NCBI RefSeq assembly: GCF_959608125.1
Contig: NZ_CAUHPG010000006.1
Span: forward strand, 1-64,000
DNA length: 64,000 bases
Source of the DNA: an uncultured Slackia sp.
GTDB taxonomy: Bacteria > Actinomycetota > Coriobacteriia > Coriobacteriales > Eggerthellaceae
Reading direction: 5' to 3'
Positions within the stretch are counted from its first letter, which is position 1; each line of letters opens with the position of its first letter. The notes beneath the pieces are model-generated. The model was not told where the DNA came from. It did not search any database and was given only the letters and a program-made list of their open reading frames with translations. This document shows positions 60,429 through 64,000 of the stretch, piece after piece. Position numbers and translations under genes: made by a program.

Positions 60429-62872
60429 TACAGCTCTCCGTTCTCAATGACGACTTCGTTTTTGGCCGGCTCTTCATCCCACTTGCTTATCTTGACAAGA
60501 GTCTGCTTAGCCGATGCGGTAGAGAACTTATCCCAGTTAGCAGGATTGTTATCGTAAAGAACGTTGCATTCGGCACCACCGTCGACATATCCGTAGCCAG
60601 GCAAATCAAGCTCTCGGCAATCCTGCCACCAACCGCGGCGGGCCATAAGGACCTCGGGGGAAATGCCCTCGAACAACTTGGCCTTGAGGGCAACCCAGCC
60701 GTGCGGGGACTCGACCCTCACCCAATCGCCATCGGCGATTCCGTACCGCGCCGCCGTATCGGGATTGATCTTGACCCACGGATAAGGCTCGATTTCGCGA
60801 CACCACGGCAAATTGTTTCGATGGCTGTGCTCTGCCAAACGATGTCCGTGCACATCAGAGAACACCAGCGGGTAGTCTTTGGCGATATCGGGGGTTCCAG
60901 CCAAAGATTCAGGAGCGCCGACGTACTCGGGAAGATAGCCCAGAGTGCCTTCGTCCGTGTTGTCGACCTTGCCGCCGAAAAGCTCATGGTAGGCTTGAAC
61001 TTTATTGTTCGGCAGCTTGGAGAAGAGTTCCTTGTAACGCTTGTATTCCGGCTCGATCATGACGCGTTCTTCGACGGGACGCTCGACGAAAACGCCCTTG
61101 TCGTTCTCCGGAGCACGAAGCTCCTCCAGCGTGAAGCCGGAACCGTCCAGCAGCTGGCGAAGCATACCGTCGGTATCCCCATCCCACCAGTCTTTCTCGA
61201 ATCCCATGCGCTTCGCGAGCTCCGCGTAGATGCGATAGTCGGACATGGATTCGCCCAAGGGCTCGATAAGCTTATGATTGAGGCCCAGGAACGTACCATC
61301 GAGACGATTCCTGATTCCAAGCTGGTCAGACGCCTCGTACTGCGTGCAGGCGGGTAGCACGATGTCGCAATAGTTGCAGGTATCGTTCCAGTTCGTATCC
61401 ATGGTGAAATGGAAGTCGAGCTTGGCCAGACATTCGGCCGTACGCTTGGGCTGACGCAAGCAAGAAAGCGAATTGGTCGCGTGAGAGAAAATCACGCGGG
61501 GCTTCTTCGGGTGATCGGAGTCGATGGCTTCGATAACGCGAGGATTGCACGAAGAGAGCGAGTAGCAGAAGTCCTTGTAGAAATCGCGCGGGAACTCAGG
61601 GCACAGCAGCTTGGAAGTACCTGCGGGCCAGCCGTGCTCGATGTCTTCGGGCGTAGCCTCGAGTTTATCGAACTTATGGAACGTAGGCAGGAACCATCCC
61701 ATATCGGAAATCTCGAACATCGGATCAGGAAGCTGCAGGCTCGCGCCATTGCCGCCCGGAACATCGAGATTGCCCGTGATGGCCTGGATCAGGAAGATGG
61801 AGACGGCGGTCCAGGTACCGTCGTTGGTCTGATCGCCGAAGCCATTGCCGTCCATCAAGGCCATAGGCTTGATGGTTCCCATCATGCGGGCGATCTGATA
61901 GATTTGCTCGACTGGGACGCCGGTGATTTCGCTAGCCCACTCGGGAGTGAATTGCTTCACGTGCTCGGCAAGCTTGTCGAATCCGTTGACCCAGTTATCG
62001 CAGAACTCGTGGTCGTAAAGATCCTCGCCGATAATGACATGCAGGATGGCCAGAGCCAAAGCGCCGTCGGTACCGGGACGCACAGGAACCCAAATATCGG
62101 AATGCGCGCCTAGCGTATTGAGCATCGGGCGGATATCAATGGTAATCATGCCGCGATCGCGCTGATCAAGACGGTTCGCATTCTGGCCGCGCGTCTGATT
62201 GACGCCGGTATTCTCTTTGTTATGGCCCCAGCAGACCAACAGATTGGTCTTGTCGATCTGGCCGGGGAACGTGGAGGCGCCACCGATGGTGCATGCTTTC
62301 GTGGTTTCACGCTGATCCCAGCAAATTCCGTTATGGCACCAATTGGGGGAGCCGTAAAGGTTAAGGAAGCGCATGCCCAAGACATCGACGACCTCGGCCG
62401 ACTGGCCGGAAAGAATGAAGAAGGTCTCGGGGCCGTATTCCTCTGCAGCCTTTTTCAACGCGTCGGCAATAGTGTCGAGAGCCTCGTCCCAGCTAATGCG
62501 CTCGAATTTTCCGCTTCCTTTTTCGCCCACGAGCTTCATGGGGTACAGAATACGAGAGGGATCGTACACGAGCTGAGGAGCAGAATTGCCCTTCGCGCAA
62601 AGCGTACGACCGCCGTGCTCTCCGTTATTGCCCGCCAATGGATTGCCTTCGACATGCGTGAAGACACCGTCTTCAACCGTGCAAAGCGTTCCGCAATACG
62701 TTTCGGAAACGCCACACATCTGACACCACACGTGCTTAACTTCGGCCTCGCCCTTCGGAGCATCTTCAGCAGCAGAAGCCGTGAACGGAGCGACGGCCAT
62801 TCCCGTCGCCGCAGTCATGGCGCCAAGCGCTGCAGCTCCCTTCAAAAAACCGCGTCTCGAGATTTCCCCCAT
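60428..62872 (-). CDS. Tat-exported molybdopterin oxidoreductase catalytic subunit (DMSO reductase family)
   Basis: An 814-residue complex iron-sulfur molybdoenzyme subunit. The twin-arginine signal ISRRGFLKG starts at residue 4. The [4Fe-4S] ligands are C50-x2-C53, then C60 and C64, and C92; the C53 to C60 gap is longer than in most relatives. The likely Mo ligand is Cys184 in NWCHNGICWDQ, as in the Cys-ligated thiosulfate/polysulfide reductase group. The C-terminal molybdopterin domain is complete. Eggerthellaceae use such enzymes as reductases or catechol dehydroxylases; the substrate here cannot be read from sequence. ATG 62872 follows AGGGGGTAA. Confidence 0.9.
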   Translation of the reverse strand: MGEISRRGFLKGAAALGAMTAATGMAVAPFTASAAEDAPKGEAEVKHVWCQMCGVSETYCGTLCTVEDGVFTHVEGNPLAGNNGEHGGRTLCAKGNSAPQLVYDPSRILYPMKLVGEKGSGKFERISWDEALDTIADALKKAAEEYGPETFFILSGQSAEVVDVLGMRFLNLYGSPNWCHNGICWDQRETTKACTIGGASTFPGQIDKTNLLVCWGHNKENTGVNQTRGQNANRLDQRDRGMITIDIRPMLNTLGAHSDIWVPVRPGTDGALALAILHVIIGEDLYDHEFCDNWVNGFDKLAEHVKQFTPEWASEITGVPVEQIYQIARMMGTIKPMALMDGNGFGDQTNDGTWTAVSIFLIQAITGNLDVPGGNGASLQLPDPMFEISDMGWFLPTFHKFDKLEATPEDIEHGWPAGTSKLLCPEFPRDFYKDFCYSLSSCNPRVIEAIDSDHPKKPRVIFSHATNSLSCLRQPKRTAECLAKLDFHFTMDTNWNDTCNYCDIVLPACTQYEASDQLGIRNRLDGTFLGLNHKLIEPLGESMSDYRIYAELAKRMGFEKDWWDGDTDGMLRQLLDGSGFTLEELRAPENDKGVFVERPVEERVMIEPEYKRYKELFSKLPNNKVQAYHELFGGKVDNTDEGTLGYLPEYVGAPESLAGTPDIAKDYPLVFSDVHGHRLAEHSHRNNLPWCREIEPYPWVKINPDTAARYGIADGDWVRVESPHGWVALKAKLFEGISPEVLMARRGWWQDCRELDLPGYGYVDGGAECNVLYDNNPANWDKFSTASAKQTLVKISKWDEEPAKNEVVIENGEL

Positions 62873-62926
62873 GATTACCCCCTAACTTAGTCGTACAGAC
62901 CGGCGGTGCATCCCGCTCTTATAAGC

Positions 62927-62974
62927 TATTTATCTATTAGCCTATTGTCATATTGTCATATTAGCATATTTCTT
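62927..62974. repeat. 8-bp tandem repeat array upstream of the molybdoenzyme operon
   Basis: Six phased octamers all begin TATT: TATTTATC, TATTAGCC, TATTGTCA, TATTGTCA, TATTAGCA and TATTTCTT, from 62927 to 62974. The two central copies are identical. The array is 55 to 100 bases upstream of the molybdoenzyme start in very AT-rich DNA and probably overlaps its promoter. It may be an operator array or a phase-variable tract that alters promoter spacing. Confidence 0.6.
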
Positions 62975-62989
62975 TTGTTTAATATTATC

Positions 62990-64000
62990 CTAGTTTAAGA
63001 ATAATTCCTGTTCAAAAGCAGTAAACGAGGGGTGTCGAATCGCAAATTTCGGAGAATGACCGCACTTAGCCGCCACGGAGCCACGAGGGACGCCACAGGC
63101 GACAAAACCCGCAATACGCCTTCCGAGCACGATGATCAGGAAGGCGGCGATACAATCGGAAATGGGTGCCGACATCGCAACGAACCCGTACGCCGCTTCC
63201 GGAAACGCCGAGAAGCACAACGCCAAGATGGCGAATGCAGCGTTACGGCACAAACATGCCGCAATAACATATCGCGGAAAGCCGCGAACAATAAGAACGG
63301 CTCCGACCGTCTGGCTCACGCCGACAAAAGGAAGCGCAACGCACGAGATGACGAGGCCTTCTTTCGCCATCTCTCCAAGAGAGCCGATTGCTCCGAAAGC
63401 AGTGGTCACGGCACCAGCGCCGCATACGGAAAGCAGACCCGTCGCAGCGCCCAACATCGCCGACAGGCAGACGGCAACCCGGGCCACCGACCTCGCGCCC
63501 TTTACGTCTCCTTCCCCCTCACGCAACGCGAGAAGCGTCTGGGACGCGTTCGACATCCCCACCATCGGCGTTATCGCGAGCATGTAGCACCTCTGAGCGA
63601 TGCCCCACGCCGCAACCTGATCGGTTCCCATAGAGGCCATGGCAGCGTTCGAAAAAACCATCGCAACACCCGCAACGAACTGCGGAGCCCCTTGAGCCAC
63701 ACCGATTTCAACAATCTCCCGCAAACATTCCGACGCCTCTTTGCCATGAAGCATGCGCGGCGCCGGAAGCAGCCGGACGCGCGCAAGCCACGCGGCGCAC
63801 GCAGCTGCGCATATCACCTCGCTGGCCAACGTGCCGTACGCAAGGCCCATGAAACCGAAGTCGAGGCCAAATGCAAAAACAACGTTAAGCGCTATGTCGG
63901 CAACCACCGATGCCGTCGTAATGACCGTCTCTACAATCGGGTGGCCCAGAGCCCTTATCCCCGTTGCCAGCGAGAATCCAACCGCGCTCGCAACGTTGCT
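62990..64000 (-). CDS. MATE family efflux transporter, 5' end beyond the window
   Basis: The 3' part (336 residues) of a MATE exporter; the frame stays open to the right edge. Hydrophobic segments occur in the regular MATE pattern. The ATGIRALGHP stretch near the edge and AWGIAQRCYMLAITPMVGMSNASQTLLA in the middle match the family's conserved regions of the N- and C-lobes. MATE proteins expel drugs or metabolites with Na+ or H+. The gene is upstream of and on the same strand as the molybdoenzyme operon, but the octamer array between them suggests separate transcription. Confidence 0.8.
   Translation of the reverse strand, partial: SNVASAVGFSLATGIRALGHPIVETVITTASVVADIALNVVFAFGLDFGFMGLAYGTLASEVICAAACAAWLARVRLLPAPRMLHGKEASECLREIVEIGVAQGAPQFVAGVAMVFSNAAMASMGTDQVAAWGIAQRCYMLAITPMVGMSNASQTLLALREGEGDVKGARSVARVAVCLSAMLGAATGLLSVCGAGAVTTAFGAIGSLGEMAKEGLVISCVALPFVGVSQTVGAVLIVRGFPRYVIAACLCRNAAFAILALCFSAFPEAAYGFVAMSAPISDCIAAFLIIVLGRRIAGFVACGVPRGSVAAKCGHSPKFAIRHPSFTAFEQELFLN

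Overview
The window looks like chromosomal DNA of a gut-type actinobacterium of the class Coriobacteriia, most likely family Eggerthellaceae (Eggerthella/Gordonibacter/Slackia relatives). The basis is high G+C coding sequence with long antisense open frames, a TsaB-RimI-TsaD fusion, a twin-arginine flavin reductase and a molybdopterin oxidoreductase, LuxR regulators with long membrane-embedded N-termini, an SLH-anchored surface protein, and amino acid permeases beside aminotransferases. The family assignment is an inference. No CRISPR array, rRNA or complete tRNA was seen.

1-13 kb: a CNNM/CorC membrane protein, a TRIC-type channel, an MFS exporter with a palindrome upstream, the threonylcarbamoyl-adenosine tRNA modification fusion, BioY, adenine deaminase, and argG-argH. 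argG has a 5' leader holding an Arg-rich 31-codon reading frame followed by a U-tailed terminator with no conventional gene in front of it. 13-24 kb: a large GlpA-like/NAD(P)-FAD fusion flavoprotein coupled to a DUF1667 protein, a flavin reductase-rubredoxin fusion, a class A beta-lactamase-like serine hydrolase, a Bcr/CflA-type exporter, an M19 dipeptidase, IlvE, an Asp/Glu racemase and a TauE/SafE exporter. 24-26 kb: a more AT-rich patch with HxlR, DUF2871 and VOC genes.

26-39 kb: housekeeping genes (ligA, acpS-nnrD-HdeD-like operon, ferritin), DegV with an operator-like palindrome in its promoter and a divergent DUF1836 gene, a YgbA_NO-type protein, a ZIP transporter, an aminotransferase, a DUF4190 protein and a small PQ-loop-like protein. 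39-52 kb: amino acid and respiratory genes typical of the group. A Tat-exported flavoprotein reductase lies divergent from a membrane LuxR regulator. Two APC permeases, an acetamidase/formamidase-type enzyme, a TIM-barrel-like protein and an aminotransferase follow, then a second membrane LuxR regulator. The second permease again has a leader with a short reading frame whose stop codon lies inside a strong terminator hairpin.

52-64 kb: a 1045-residue beta-helix/SLH surface protein, then a 29-30 bp tRNA 3' remnant with its own terminator. This looks like an attachment-site scar of an integrated element extending to the right. Beyond it the DNA is visibly more AT-rich. It carries a GntR-slipin pair, a four-gene complex iron-sulfur molybdoenzyme operon (catalytic subunit, ferredoxin, NrfD, TorD) preceded by an unusual array of 8-bp tandem repeats, and a MATE exporter cut by the window edge.

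The candidates I consider most worth following are the two leader-peptide/terminator arrangements (argG and the 49.3-50.8 kb permease), the tRNA scar, and the octamer array.
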